A stretch of 64,000 nucleotides of DNA from Orbilia blumenaviensis. Taxonomy: Eukaryota; Ascomycota; Orbiliomycetes; Orbiliales; Orbiliaceae. Shown piece after piece: positions 47,612-58,800 of this stretch; positions within the stretch are counted from its first letter, which is position 1; the number at the start of each line of letters is the position of its first letter. The notes beneath the pieces are model-generated. The model was given only the letters and a program-made list of their open reading frames with translations. It did no database searches and was not told the origin of the DNA. A program made the translations under genes and the position numbers. The DNA lies in assembly GCA_036872755.1 (NCBI GenBank), contig JAVHNS010000018.1:186001-250000 (forward strand), given 5' to 3'.

Positions 47612-48977
47612 ATGAACAATCAGGGGTACTGTCTGGCCATGTTCGGCCACAGGAGAGGCAAAATCATCTTTGGAGCTGTGCTCCTCTCCGTTCTTGCGCT
47701 ATTCTTCTTTACACATACAACTGTAAGCTTCATTGTACTTTCTATTCGCAGTGACAGCGGTAGCTAATGTCAGTTTTCAGAGCTCTGTGTACCTAAAGGA
47801 CTTGGCACGACCATGGCTGCATCCATCTGTCTCTTCTCACGACCTCACACTCTTCAAACAGGAAGACTACGATCGCAAAATCCACCTCCTCATCCCCATT
47901 ACCTCTCCAAACGCCAAATTTTGCAAGACGTTCTTTTCTTCCGTTGTCAATGGATACCCTCCCCCATTCCTTATCAACTACAACCAGACCTACTGGCAGG
48001 AGGCGATTGCTCGTGCGCAGAAGATTAAGGGCTTCCACGACTATCTGAACACCCGCACTGGTGATGATGATATTGTTATTATGATTGATGGATTTGACGT
48101 GTGGTTCCAACTTCCTTTACAAGTCCTGCTAGCTCGATTCTTGAAGTTGGGTGTCCCGGTTGTCTTCGGAGCCGACAAGAAGTGCTGGCCAAATGACATG
48201 AAATCCGTCGCATGCACTGCTATCCCTCAATCTCCGCTTCCCGGCGACGTTTTCGGCGACGACACAGATCGACAAACAATTCTTCGTTCCCGTCGCGAGA
48301 AATACGACAATTTTCGTCCTCGTTGGGTTAATTCCGGTACCATCATTGGTTACGCGTCTCATGTTCGCTCTATCTACCAGGAAGCGTGGAAGAAGGTTGA
48401 GGAAGCCGGACAAGAAGTCGACTCTGACCAGATGATTCTCGCTGAGGTTTACGGAGAAAGGGTTGTAAAGGGGGACAACTCTATGAGTGTAGATTTCTAT
48501 TCTACTCTCTTCCAGACTATGACATACTCCCACAACGATATCGCCTTCATTCGCAACCCGTCAGAGGAGTGGACCTCTACCACTTTTTCCAAGACCATCT
48601 CCACTGAGAAACTCCCTTTGGAAGACTTGGGATTGTCCAGCAAGTCACCAAACCCGAATAGAAGTCCATGGAAGTGGCGTAACCTTGCCTGGAATAAGGT
48701 CTCCAACCGTATTCCAACCTTACTCCACTTCAATGGTCCTAAGAATTTTATCGACCTTTGGTGGCCCAGGATGTGGTACTACGAGGATGGAGCAAAGTGG
48801 ACAGAGAAGATCAAGCAGGAGCCACATAGGGCCGGTGCATGGACAAACGTGAAAGAGGCTAACAAGCTAGGCTGGTTTGATTACCAGACCTTGTGTGGGC
48901 GGGAGAGATTGTTTGGCGAGCCAGAACCACAGGCACCCGCCAAACCTGATGAAAAGAAGAACCAACCGGCGCACTAA
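47612..48977 (+). CDS. Type II membrane glycosyltransferase, PLOD/GT25-like
   Basis: I predict exon 1 at 47612-47722 and exon 2 at 47781-48977, giving 435 residues. The intron is GTAAGC...TTTTCAG in phase 0. A nearer CAG (47771-47773) would break the frame. Exon 1 supplies a short basic N-terminus (GHRRGK) and a signal anchor (IIFGAVLLSVLALFFFTHTT), which places the enzyme in the ER/Golgi lumen. The lumenal domain carries a metal/nucleotide-sugar DxD-like motif IDGFD (residues 139-143, inside DDDIVIMIDGFDVWFQ), then VVFGADKKCWPN, RWVNSGTIIGYASH, DSDQMILAEVYGE and HFNGPK (about 353-358). This order (DGxD, FxAE/FGADK-CWP, NSGxxxG, DDQ/SDQ, HxNGP) matches the glycosyltransferase domain of PLOD/procollagen galactosyltransferase-type proteins that fungi also carry. 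Acceptor unknown. Confidence 0.85.
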
Positions 48978-49636
48978 TTGAGTCAAGAATAGTAAGGATC
49001 GGCTGAAAATTGATGAATACGTACGATGCATCTTTGGTGTTAGTTTATCTTTGCTTTCTTATTACCTTTTCTTCGTTTCTTGGAAGTTTTTTTATTGGTT
49101 TCTCTTACTCCTCCTCCTCCTCTTATTACACCTTAGTATCGGGTATGTACGCGACGCGGGCTTTGTTTCTTTTTCCTGTTTTTTCTTAGAATCTAAGTAT
49201 CTATTGACAGTTTCCTTAATTTTCAACGAGTTCTGGTCCCTTTCCGCCCCTGACATGTTTTTATTTGAAGCGCGACGAGGCAGGGAGAGGAAAGGGGTTT
49301 GAGCGAGCACAGATATTTCCACAAAATATTCTTCCAAAACGTGTATATTATTGATACTGAAACACCGAAAACGATGGTGTTTCCTGTCTCAGAAGTATGT
49401 TTCCACATACTACTAACGTTCTGAATATTCCTTTTTTTTTGGAGCGAAGCTCTACCAGTCATGCATTGCATTGCCATGTGGGTCCGAGTGCATGGGAAGG
49501 TAAGCCGACTGTGGCTGATCACCCGCCAAGCCGAACTGCTACCTCACGCGCAGAGCCGCATCTCATTACTCGGTACTCTGTCCCTTCGACTTCATCCCAT
49601 CTCAATCAGGGAAACCATGAAACCACCACCACCACG
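48978..49636. other. Tandem intergenic region, no gene
   Basis: It separates two same-strand genes. It is T-rich after the glycosyltransferase stop (likely 3' UTR), with a CTC run near 49108-49120 and poly-T at 49431-49440. No supported gene. Confidence 0.55.
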
Positions 49637-50790
49637 ATGATAAATTCCCAGTCCTTCCGCGAGCGCCAGCTTCTTACTGAATTGTACCTCTTTCCCTACA
49701 CATATACCCCAGAAATTGAGAATATCCGAGTCGTAGAAATGGCTGTAAGCTAACACGTGTCCAGCGCCACTCTTCGAACAGCTCCCATCCCAGGTGTATA
49801 CCTCTCCACCCACCCATCGACGCCTACAACCTGGTATGGTGTAATATTTCTACGGTCACCATCAAATCTCTACTCCAACCTACCCATCCGTTTCACCATC
49901 ACCTTCCCTACAAAATACCCCGAAGTCCCACCATTCGTCGTCTTACACGCTACGTCATCCGGAACCGACGACATTGACAGGAACTGGAATGGGAATGGCG
50001 GTGTTGTGATTCACCCTCTTGTTTCCAGGGGTGGAATAAGTAATGGCAGGGGGTTTGGAGTGGGCTATGCAGCCGCCCATACCGGAGCTGTGAACCTGAG
50101 GGATTGTCACGCACCATGGTTCGAGCCGCGGGGCAACGTGACCATAACCTCCACCGCGAAATTCGGAAGCATCGGTCGTTCCGGTAAAGTCGTCACCACC
50201 ACAGTTTCAAGCCCAATCTCGGCTTCATTTGGCAGGGATGCGATGGGGAAAGGCGGTAGTGGTGGTAAAGCCGGCGAAAAACACAATTCGGCATATTACC
50301 CGCCCGGAACGTCGCCTATTGAGGTTATCTCCTGGGTGAGGAGTATTTTTACGGATAAATATCTAGATGGACTGCAACGGCGGTTTGAGATTGCCACGGG
50401 CGAGATGGTGGTGCCGAATACGCCCATATCGCCGATTGAAATGCGCATACCAACGCCGCCACCGCCAGGCAGTGAGAATTTACCAGGAGAATCGGCTGTG
50501 ATAGTTGATGATGAAGCATGGAGCTTGTGGAAGAATAATAAGGAGGAACTGAGAAGACGAGTAGAGGAGGTTAGGAAGGCCGGATATAACGGCGGAGGGG
50601 TTTATCAAGAGTGGGAAGGGGGTGCGGGGATGGGTGGAGATGTCCCAGTGAGTATCTCATATTTTCATACACCTACGGCAAATTCTAATAGAAGAAATTC
50701 TAGATTCGTTTCTTGGACCTAGAAAGAGCAGCGTTAGACACTATTAAGGAGAACCTAGGGAGACGATTAGAAGAGTCTGAGGCCGATTGA
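49637..50790 (+). CDS. AKTIP/FTS-like inactive ubiquitin-conjugating (UEV) protein, three exons
   Basis: I predict exons 49637-49683, 49765-50647 and 50704-50790, giving 338 residues. Intron 1 is GTACCT...GTCCAG with CTAAC 14 nt before the acceptor. Intron 2 is GTGAGT...TTCTAG. Phases agree (TT+C; phase 0). Exon 1 gives FRERQLLTEL, the usual helix 1 of the fold. Exon 2 gives PGVYLSTHPSTPTTWYGVIF, FTITFPTKYPEVPPFVVL and IHPLVS. The HPL in place of the E2 HPN, and no Cys at the E2 active-site spacing, mark a catalytically dead UEV. The family's FTS/AKTIP binds Hook and FHIP to link early endosomes to dynein in filamentous fungi, the likely role here. VISWVRSIFTDKY matches the family helix after the core. 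A Gly/Ser-rich insert and Pro-rich loop are lineage-specific. The C-terminal exon encodes a charged helix (LDLERAALDTIKENLGRRLE). Confidence 0.85.
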
Positions 50791-51707
50791 TTTTTGATCT
50801 ATACAACGTCTCGTAATGTTGAAATCTACGAATCACGAATGAACGAACGAATAATTAGAATACCGCTGGGGGTGTTCTAGACACTGGCGTTTTAAGGCAG
50901 ATGTTATATAAGTATTACGACAGATGAGAGTAGTTTTTCGATACCATTCCAATTTAATCGTATTCAGCTTTCTCATAAGAGCGCGGTCCCAGTATCAGTT
51001 TTTTTTTTTTTTTTTGAGAACTGTGGTCAACAGTGCCTGGGACCAAGACTGGTTTCCTTACAATATAATGTAATAAATATTGTTTGTTGTTGATTCGAAT
51101 CCTAAGCTTAAGATCGTGCCTGTACTGAATCAGCCCTCAGTAAATTTACTCCCTAGTATGCTAGAATTACGGCTATGGCGACTTGTTTGATTGCTATTAA
51201 AGGAAACGGGATTAGTACAAAATTCATGCACATGTATGGTGCTGCGGCCATAGTATCGGAAGTCCAGGAGAATTTGTATTGCATTAGTACCTACTCAATT
51301 TAGTGTATAGTATCGCGACGTATCCGACTGGAACCTATACGGTGGATTATACCGGTTATACTACCTAGGTAGGTAATTAGCAATTTAAAGGCACTAGTAT
51401 TCGGGGATTGTAGACTTAGGTTTTTGATTCTACAATGCAGAACACTCAGGGTAAACGAGGAGGCAGATATGTAAGGAGCGTATTGAGGTCAATTCTTTAT
51501 CTATGCTATGCTATGCTGTGCTGTGCTATGCTATGCTATGCTATTACATTTTTTGGTTTTAGAGAAAATGAGGAGTTAAAAAATCAAATGAAATCATGAA
51601 ATCATCAACAGAAATCTAAAAGAAGAGAATGTCCCAATTACCCAGTGTACCAGTACTATAAAAGAAGATTAAAACCCGCAAGATGGCTACTTGGGTGGTT
51701 ATTCGAA
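50791..51707. other. Convergent intergenic region with CTATG repeat array
   Basis: It contains poly-T at 50999-51015, a palindromic ACCTAGGTAGGT stretch near 51363-51375, and the pentamer array at 51501-51544. No gene is supported. Confidence 0.6.
51501..51544. repeat. CTATG pentanucleotide microsatellite with CTGTG variants
   Basis: About nine pentamer units: CTATG repeated, two internal CTGTG units, then CTATG again. Its core word matches the array at 16668-16690 in reverse complement. Confidence 0.9.
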
Positions 51708-53522
51708 CTACCATGGCCTGTCGACATCAATATGGAATCTCTTATCGAGGAAAACTCCGATGTTGTAACTGAAGAGTTCATGCTCAACACCAGCCTCAAA
51801 TGCTCCACCAATTGAGGCATCTGCCTTGGCAGTACCCCTCATGAGCGCATCGGCATGAAGGTAGACGCACATGTCATTGCTCTTGGATCCGGGACAGTTG
51901 TCAAGGCTATCCAGTCTAGCTTCAACGTTGACGGCCGGGAACTGGATTGTAACGTCGGCGTGACCTTTTGCAATTCCGAATGCCAACTCAATATCCATGC
52001 CAATTCTTGGCCCAACCCAGGCGGTTATTCTGGCATCCTGAATACCCCATGGGGAAACACCTCCGAAGAAGATGGGCTCATGGAAGTCGATGGACGGGAT
52101 AAGGTCACCATCAATAACGGGGAGTTTTGTAAGAAGATTGAAACCGACGTGGAAAGTACCCCACGTACCCCTGAAACCAACTCCTTTAACTTGTAAGGCG
52201 GATTTAACATCGATGTCGGTGGCAGCAATGATTTGAGCATTGGGTGTAAGGGTTATTGCGTTTTCAATGTCGACATACCATGGAACGACGGATAACAATG
52301 GGATTTCGTGGCTGCCCTCATAGTGGAAAGTCCAGCCGACCCACAAGTCTATGTTGAAGACGGGGTTGACGATATCGATTCCAACAACGGCACCGAAATA
52401 CTGCTTACTTCGGGGACTGAGGGAAACGGATCCGAAGAGTCTCACGGCGCCCTCAATACCGCATTCAGTGCAGCCCAAGGCGGCAGATCCTCCTTGATTT
52501 GGGTCTCCCATAGCATCCCTATTGATTTGGAAAAGGTTGGTGCCAGTGAAGCTGAATTTTTGTTCCGGGGTCGTGAACCTATGGATAGTCTTGTCAAGGA
52601 GCTTCTCGATTTCCACAATTATTTTGTTGAAGCTAACGCCGCGTGCTCTGATTTTGCGGTTGATGGTAGTGTCTTCGGTGTGATTATGGATATTGAAGGT
52701 ACCGAATTCTGTGTCGATTTGGTCAATGACTTCTTCCACTTCGGCCTTTGTAACTGTGAGGGCAACCCCCGTGGCGTCAGAGGCAGCAACCGCCGAAATC
52801 TTGAAGTAATTATAAATCCCCTCGGTGCCGCAGTATTCACCTCCACCAGTCATGAGGATAATATCTTTGTTAGACCATGTTGAAACGGCAAGATCGCGGT
52901 AGGCTGCAGTAGTGAACTTGAGGGTGATGCTGTCTGCGCCACAAACTGGAAGGCCGTCGAGACCGCTGCGGAACTCATCAAGGTTGACTAGTAGAGCGTC
53001 ATTCGCAGCCTTGAAGCTCTGAAGTGCTACAAGAGCGGTATCGTTGTCAGCGCCGAGACTGCCCAAGACGGCGTTCTTGATGACGGCTGGTGGGATGCTA
53101 TCGCTCACTGACGCAGTCTCAACAGCGAGTGGGAGGGCTTTGACGGTTGGGAGGGGCTGTTTGACTGTCCAGGGCTGGGTGGTCGAGGTAACCGCAGGAG
53201 TTGGGGGCACATAGCTGCCAAAAGTGATGGTGCTGGAAGGCGCCCTAGTCGTCGTCGAAGCTACGCTGTTAAGGCAAGTACAGGCGCTGGAGAGTCTAGA
53301 GGTAGAAGCTGTGTATTGAGCATTCAGCCAAGTGGGGTAGGCTTGCCCAGTGGTAGCCGGAGTAGCAGTGTATGTGCTACACCAAACAGAGGCACTAGAA
53401 CTTCTTTCGGCCGCTCGAAGATGGCGGAGAACATTGTCTGCAGTACATTTGGCAGCAGGGGCAGCAGACACAGAAAGTGCGCCCAAGACCGCTGTAGCGG
53501 CAAGGGAAGAAGACAATTTCAT
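51708..53522 (-). CDS. Large secreted protein of unknown function, possibly DUF7223/DUF7029-like
   Basis: This single frame is 604 residues. Signal peptide at residues 1-20 (MKLSSSLAATAVLGALSVSA, then APAAKC). An N-terminal Cys-bearing part (KCTADNVLRHLRAAERSSSAS, SSACTCLNSVAS) precedes a Pro/Ser/Thr linker (about 90-130). The large C-terminal region is beta-rich, with GTNLFQINRDAMGD, a CTECGIEG motif (about residues 352-359) followed by AVRLFGSVSLS, and many alternating hydrophobic strands ending FLDKRFHIDVDRPW. The CxxCxxxG-then-beta pattern reminds me of the secreted fungal DUF7223 group, but I cannot verify it. No catalytic motif is seen. A GAA-rich tract (53597-53647) lies in the presumed 5' UTR/promoter. 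Confidence 0.8.
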   Translation of the reverse strand: MKLSSSLAATAVLGALSVSAAPAAKCTADNVLRHLRAAERSSSASVWCSTYTATPATTGQAYPTWLNAQYTASTSRLSSACTCLNSVASTTTRAPSSTITFGSYVPPTPAVTSTTQPWTVKQPLPTVKALPLAVETASVSDSIPPAVIKNAVLGSLGADNDTALVALQSFKAANDALLVNLDEFRSGLDGLPVCGADSITLKFTTAAYRDLAVSTWSNKDIILMTGGGEYCGTEGIYNYFKISAVAASDATGVALTVTKAEVEEVIDQIDTEFGTFNIHNHTEDTTINRKIRARGVSFNKIIVEIEKLLDKTIHRFTTPEQKFSFTGTNLFQINRDAMGDPNQGGSAALGCTECGIEGAVRLFGSVSLSPRSKQYFGAVVGIDIVNPVFNIDLWVGWTFHYEGSHEIPLLSVVPWYVDIENAITLTPNAQIIAATDIDVKSALQVKGVGFRGTWGTFHVGFNLLTKLPVIDGDLIPSIDFHEPIFFGGVSPWGIQDARITAWVGPRIGMDIELAFGIAKGHADVTIQFPAVNVEARLDSLDNCPGSKSNDMCVYLHADALMRGTAKADASIGGAFEAGVEHELFSYNIGVFLDKRFHIDVDRPW

Positions 53523-53614
53523 TCTGGAAAGGTCTCTGAGCGAGTGTAATTAAGGAAACTTGACAATAAAAAGGGAAGTATATTAAAAAGATCTCAATGA
53601 AGAAGAAGACCGAA

Positions 53615-53645
<31 letters not shown>

Positions 53646-55808
53646 TTTAATTAATGATGTGAATCGAAGAGGATGATGGTAGAAGAAAAAAGGGAATACG
53701 GTCGAGGGTATGCTCTGTATTTATCCTCAATCCTCAGTAATGCATCATCGTCAAAGGACTAGAATTTTGCGATAGTGTTGACATAGGCCTGCTGGTATAG
53801 CCCATAAGGCCCATAGCACCTTGCATGTCCGAGCTAGGGTTGAGATATTTCGGGAACATGAATGCCAATGGCTCAATTGACTCTCGACGACATCACGCAT
53901 TTCGCTTAACCCAATCTGTCTAATCGTACGACTAGCCACCTTCAGCTCAGGGACCAAACAATGCCTGCACGGATGGAATAGATATCATTTCGACATTCAG
54001 CCAATGCTGTTGTTTGTGACACCAAGGCAAGGAAGCCACCCGCGGAGGGAGTGTAGGGATAAAAGTCGTGTTGTTTTTGTGGTATCCGCAGATACGCCGC
54101 ATTTTCAAAGCCTTGGCATAGATTTGCACCAACCTTGGCGTTTCTCATAGGCTTGCCGGAGAGAGACCAAACCTAATTAGGAAGCATTCCGCGAGGCAAC
54201 ATGCGACTAGTGCGTCGGCGGCTTGTTTCTCTCTTGTCGATTCATTGTAACCTCAAATTCAGGGTCCTTCTTGAGTTCCCGCAATACAACATCGCTTATG
54301 AGCCGGAGGCAGGAAGAAAAATAAAAATTTACCCGTATATTGTTGGCTCTGTTCTGTTGGATAGCTTCGCAGAATGGGGAGGAATCATTGGTGTTAGGAT
54401 CACAAAGCTGACTTGATTGCTTCAGAGTCAGACCAGTCGTAGAAACCCATGAATTGCTGTCGGATACACTAAGCCCCACGAAGTAATCTGATCTATGCGA
54501 GATCATTAATTGTTTGTCTCTCGCTGCCGGGTTTTTGCCTTAAAGACCCATTATTGTGCAATGCGGACAGCTAGGCTGCAGATGCAACCTTGCCGGGGAG
54601 AGCGAACTCGGTTGATATATATAATTATACGTTTTAGAGGTCAGAGTTCCGACTGAGGGCTGAGGGCTGGAGCTTCGAACGTAAAGCCACTAGATTCTGG
54701 AAGCATAAGGTAGCTTGCTAATGGGGATTTACGTAAAGATTGAGAAATTATTGGCTGGGTGTGCGTTTGCCGTTGTTTCAATCATGGCACCTCGCGCTCG
54801 CAAGATTGATCTAGATTGGGCCCAAGGGCCTCCATTATATGACAGGGTATGGCCTGACTCCGAAATCCCATATCTGAAATCGATAAATGTTATCGGTGTC
54901 GATATCACTACACCTTAGAGGACCGAGGGTCTAGATGTCCGTTGTGTTGATAATGTGGTATTTCGTTTTACTAGGTGCGTGTTGGCATGCTAAGACCTGT
55001 CGCTTTGTATTGGGCTGGGTATTGGGGCCAATCTAAAGAGAGTCTATCTAAGTCGTCAGTTCAAACCCGAATGCCTATCACGAAGTAAGTTATAAGTTAG
55101 GTTTATGAATTTAATGATGTTTGATTTTAAAATTTCCCACGGTTGTGTTGGAATAGGTTGCAATCAGTTGTGGAAGTGGTCATCATAAAATTTTCAGACG
55201 CAGATGGCTGCATGCATGCATGCGCATACGAGATATTCCGGTATTTGCCTCAGTGGCCATGTTTAATCAAATGGGTGTGAGCACGTAGCATTGGTATGCA
55301 TACCTGCGGATGCATAGGACTGGGCGGATTACAGAGAGGTATGGAAGCATAGTTGTCTTCTAGCTAAAACGGATGGCTTTGGGGCTGTACTGAGTATACT
55401 AGAGAACAACGGTTCATCTGTTATCAATATTGCATTAAACTTAAATCGGTACCGGAATGCGAAGGGTGAACAAAAACCATACAAGTGAGACTAGAAAGGC
55501 TTTGACAAACTATTCTCCAGCCAGCCGGCCGTCTGGTCGCTTTTGAGATAGGGCAATTAATACTAATAGACTCAGCAATATAGAACAGTCTTAACGATAG
55601 AAGCCGTAGAAACAGTCACAATTTGTATTCTTCGCGCTGAGATATGGGGCAACTAAAAAAGAATTTCCGTAGTAGGAGAAGAAAAAATTGAAAAATAATA
55701 CAGTCTGATCGCGGGGTTTTTCGTCTTGCATTTTCGAATCGCGCGTTCGTCATGCAGGATCTATGGGCTAATGCCTGTCAGCCCCCCCCAATTATAATTA
55801 TTGCTGCG
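53523..55808. other. Intergenic region between secreted protein and the NLR locus, no gene
   Basis: The secreted gene's promoter lies at the left, with (GAA)n at 53597-53647. Short frames (53751-54148, 54201-54506, 54715-54918) are without domains, and a GCATGCATGCATGCGCA run sits near 55212-55228. I see no RNA gene. Confidence 0.55.
53597..53647. repeat. GAA-rich microsatellite
   Basis: An imperfect GAA/AGA run lies about 75 bp upstream of the secreted-protein start codon. Purine-rich on the plus strand, so pyrimidine-rich on the gene's strand. Confidence 0.85.
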
Positions 55809-58800
55809 TCAATCATCCGACAAACTCTTTTCGTTGCTGTCATCGTCATCTGCTCCAACTTTCTCTCCATTCGCTCCGAGTTCAGGTCCGTTAACCAAAA
55901 TTCCTTCTTCATTCGCTCCCGTTTCGTCTTCATCAGCTCTGATTTCGCCATTCATCTGAGGTTCCTCGTTCTCCGATACCTTATGTTCTTTTCTCTCAAC
56001 GAGAAGCCGCTCCAACTCGTCAATGTCTTTTTCATAGTCGGTAAACATGAATGGTCTGCTGCCGAAGTTGACATCTGCGGGGTGTTTCTGACTGATGGAG
56101 ATCGCAGGGAAATATCGCATCCCGCGTTTGCCGGTTGCCTTCACACCCAAGTATTTGCCATTCAGAGTAAAGTATACTCTCATAGTGCGAATATCAATTC
56201 CACAACCAACAGTATCCCGCTCGTGAGATCTTCCAAACAACGGGCAGTGCTCATCGACCCCCCAACTTCGATTACAAAATATTCCCCCGTCATCGCCGTG
56301 ATAACCGATTCCTTTGTACCAGCCCACCATCTTGTAGCCAAAGTAACTACTCCCTTCTTCTTGAATACCAATGCCACTGGATCTATGTTTGAATGCTACC
56401 GGTTAGCATTGCGGTCATCGGTTGGGTCGATACATATACCCCAATATCTTCACTGATAAAGGGGCATTTGGGTTAGTTGTATTACCCTGTGCCTTCGTCT
56501 TCGTCGTGAACAGTCATTTCAAAATAATAACCGTTTGTCCCAACGGGAACTGGGTGATCTGCCATAAGTATTTGGTAGTGCCCCTGCTCTAAATATCAAT
56601 TGAACGAATTAACTCTTGTTAGAATAAACGCGGGAACCCGGTATTTGGGTCAGGTCAGGTAAACGAACCTTCATGTCTAACAGAAAGGCCATCTTCTGAT
56701 ACGGTCATTCCGGATACGGAAGCTGAGGGTATATGACAAAGGCGGGAAGGGGGTAATGCCTCCCTGCTCGTCGTCTCCGCATCTGCTGCAATTTTATATA
56801 ACTGCCTATCTGTAAGTAGGCCCTTGTATACATCAGCCTTATTTTTCCAGTCCAAGACGTTGATTCGGGTCCAACCATGCTCATCAGTCTCTACAAGGTA
56901 ATGAGGGTTAATTTTGAGAGCCAGCGCAATTGAATCTCGAGATTCTAACTGGGGTAAATCCTTCGGAAACTCCTTTCTCATGCTGCTGATATCTATCCCA
57001 GAAACACTCTGCAGTAGCATTTCCTTACACGCCTCCAAATTGCCGAGCTTATGTGAATAATCGATGCCTGTTGCGGCGTTTGAAAGGATGTTTCTGATTC
57101 TAGCCTCACAGTCAAATACAGCAAAGGAACATGCCTGTGCCTTTTTGTTTTCTGGTAAGAGGATGCTGAGAAGGTGACCTAGAATTTCCTTGTTGCCACT
57201 CTGGGCTGCTGCAGTGATGGCATTTTCTTTCTTTGTTTTGCTTGGCAAGACAGCGTTCTGAAGGTCATTTGTGGAAGACGAATGATTCAATTTCCCTAAC
57301 AGCAACTTTAGGACTGACACATCATCGTCTGGTCGGCAAGCCGCGCAGTGAATTAAGTTTCCTTCGCCATAATCATCGAAAATAAAAGCATTGTCAGAAG
57401 TGTCGTAGCATTTCAGGAGTCTTTCGATGAATTTCCTACTCCGTCCCTTGACCGCTAGAGAAAGGGCTGTTTCATTTTCGCTCGTCTTTGCCTCATAATC
57501 AATATTGGCCCCAAGAAGGGTATCAAGGATCTCAAGATCAATTTCAGCGTCAACTGACAGAGGAACAAGGTCGAAGAATGAACCCAAGCCTATAGGGCCG
57601 GCAGCGAGCGTATGCAGAGCGTTCCGGTCATTAAAATCGGGATCATTAACATTCAAACCTATGCCGCGTTTAAGTAGTATATGGATCGACTTCAGATCCC
57701 CAACTCTTACAGCGTATGCCAAGGGGGCAACGCTCCCGTCATCCTCCGCATTTATGTCCGCGCCCTTTTCAAGCAAAAGCTTCAGAATTTTGCCGGGGTT
57801 TCTCTCTTTGTCTTTGCCTCTCGAGGGTGGTCGCGAAAGGAGATAGTGTAACACCATGCGCGAATCCTCGTCTATTGTTTTTTGGAGATCCCATTCCTGA
57901 TGGTTGAAAATCTTTTCGAAGAGGGCAAAATTTTGTATTCGAGCAGCCATTAGCAATGGATAGGTATCATAAAAAGGGTTGGCTGTTACCGCTCTCATAG
58001 GTTTCGGAGCATTACCGAGCAGGAGGCTAATACTTTCTATCAATGCACTATCATAAGCCGGATCAATAGCTGCGTCGCGCAGGGCCATCTCGAGCACCGT
58101 TAGTTCCCGACTTCGAGAGAATGGATCTGGGAGATCCAGATCCGTGTTGGCCCCTCTTTGAAGTAAATACTTTACTATTTTGGGATGCTTAACAGCAAGT
58201 GCGACAGGGGTCAATCCATCCCCATTAAGCTTGTTAAGATTATCTTCGTGTGTGTGCTCACGATCGCCCTCGTGACGATGTTCTAGCTGATGGTAGGCTA
58301 AGATATGTAGCCCAAGTCTCGAAGCTATATGGATAGGATACTCTATTTGTGTATTTTTGTAGGCCTCAGATTCGGAAGTCTTCTCTTTCGTAATTTTGTT
58401 TTGGATATGCCACCGAAACCATGTTTCAGACTTGGTAAAGCTTGTCAGCTGCCCCAATATGCTTTTTGTTTTTTCATTTTCTAGATTTTCGAGTAATTGG
58501 TATTCTTCGAGAACACGAAGATGGTCGTGCCAATGGTTTATTTCGTAACGACTGCGATTCTGAAGCTCGCCCTCGACTTTCAAGTTATTAGGTATACCTT
58601 GCATTGGAGGGTCAGGATCTAGACTTGGAAGTTTCTCTTTCCAGAATGTTGTCTCTTCTGATGGTGGACCCCAACGCATATACTGCTGCTGAAATCCTGG
58701 GTTGTTCAAGGCGCTCACTATTGAGTTGACCGATCAGCGTCAATTCGCCGTAAATTTGTTAGGGTGAAATTGATAATTCAGTCAGGGGATTAGAGTTTTA

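Noticed and set aside
49757..50722. Reading the UEV gene as an active E2 enzyme
   Set aside because: The HPN tripeptide is HPL and no Cys follows at the active-site spacing. An inactive UEV (AKTIP/FTS type) fits better.
52308..52883. 191-codon plus-strand ORF
   Set aside because: It is antisense to the 604-residue secreted protein, which has a signal peptide and coherent composition.
55752..56456. 234-codon plus-strand ORF
   Set aside because: It lies antisense to the last SPRY exon, whose minus frame carries clear SPRY motifs. The plus frame has no domain and reads as a shadow.
56383..56485. Apparent frameshift/stop between the two SPRY halves
   Set aside because: A 103-nt GT-AG intron (GTAATA donor, CATAG acceptor) restores phase and gives a continuous SPRY fold, so no mutation is needed.
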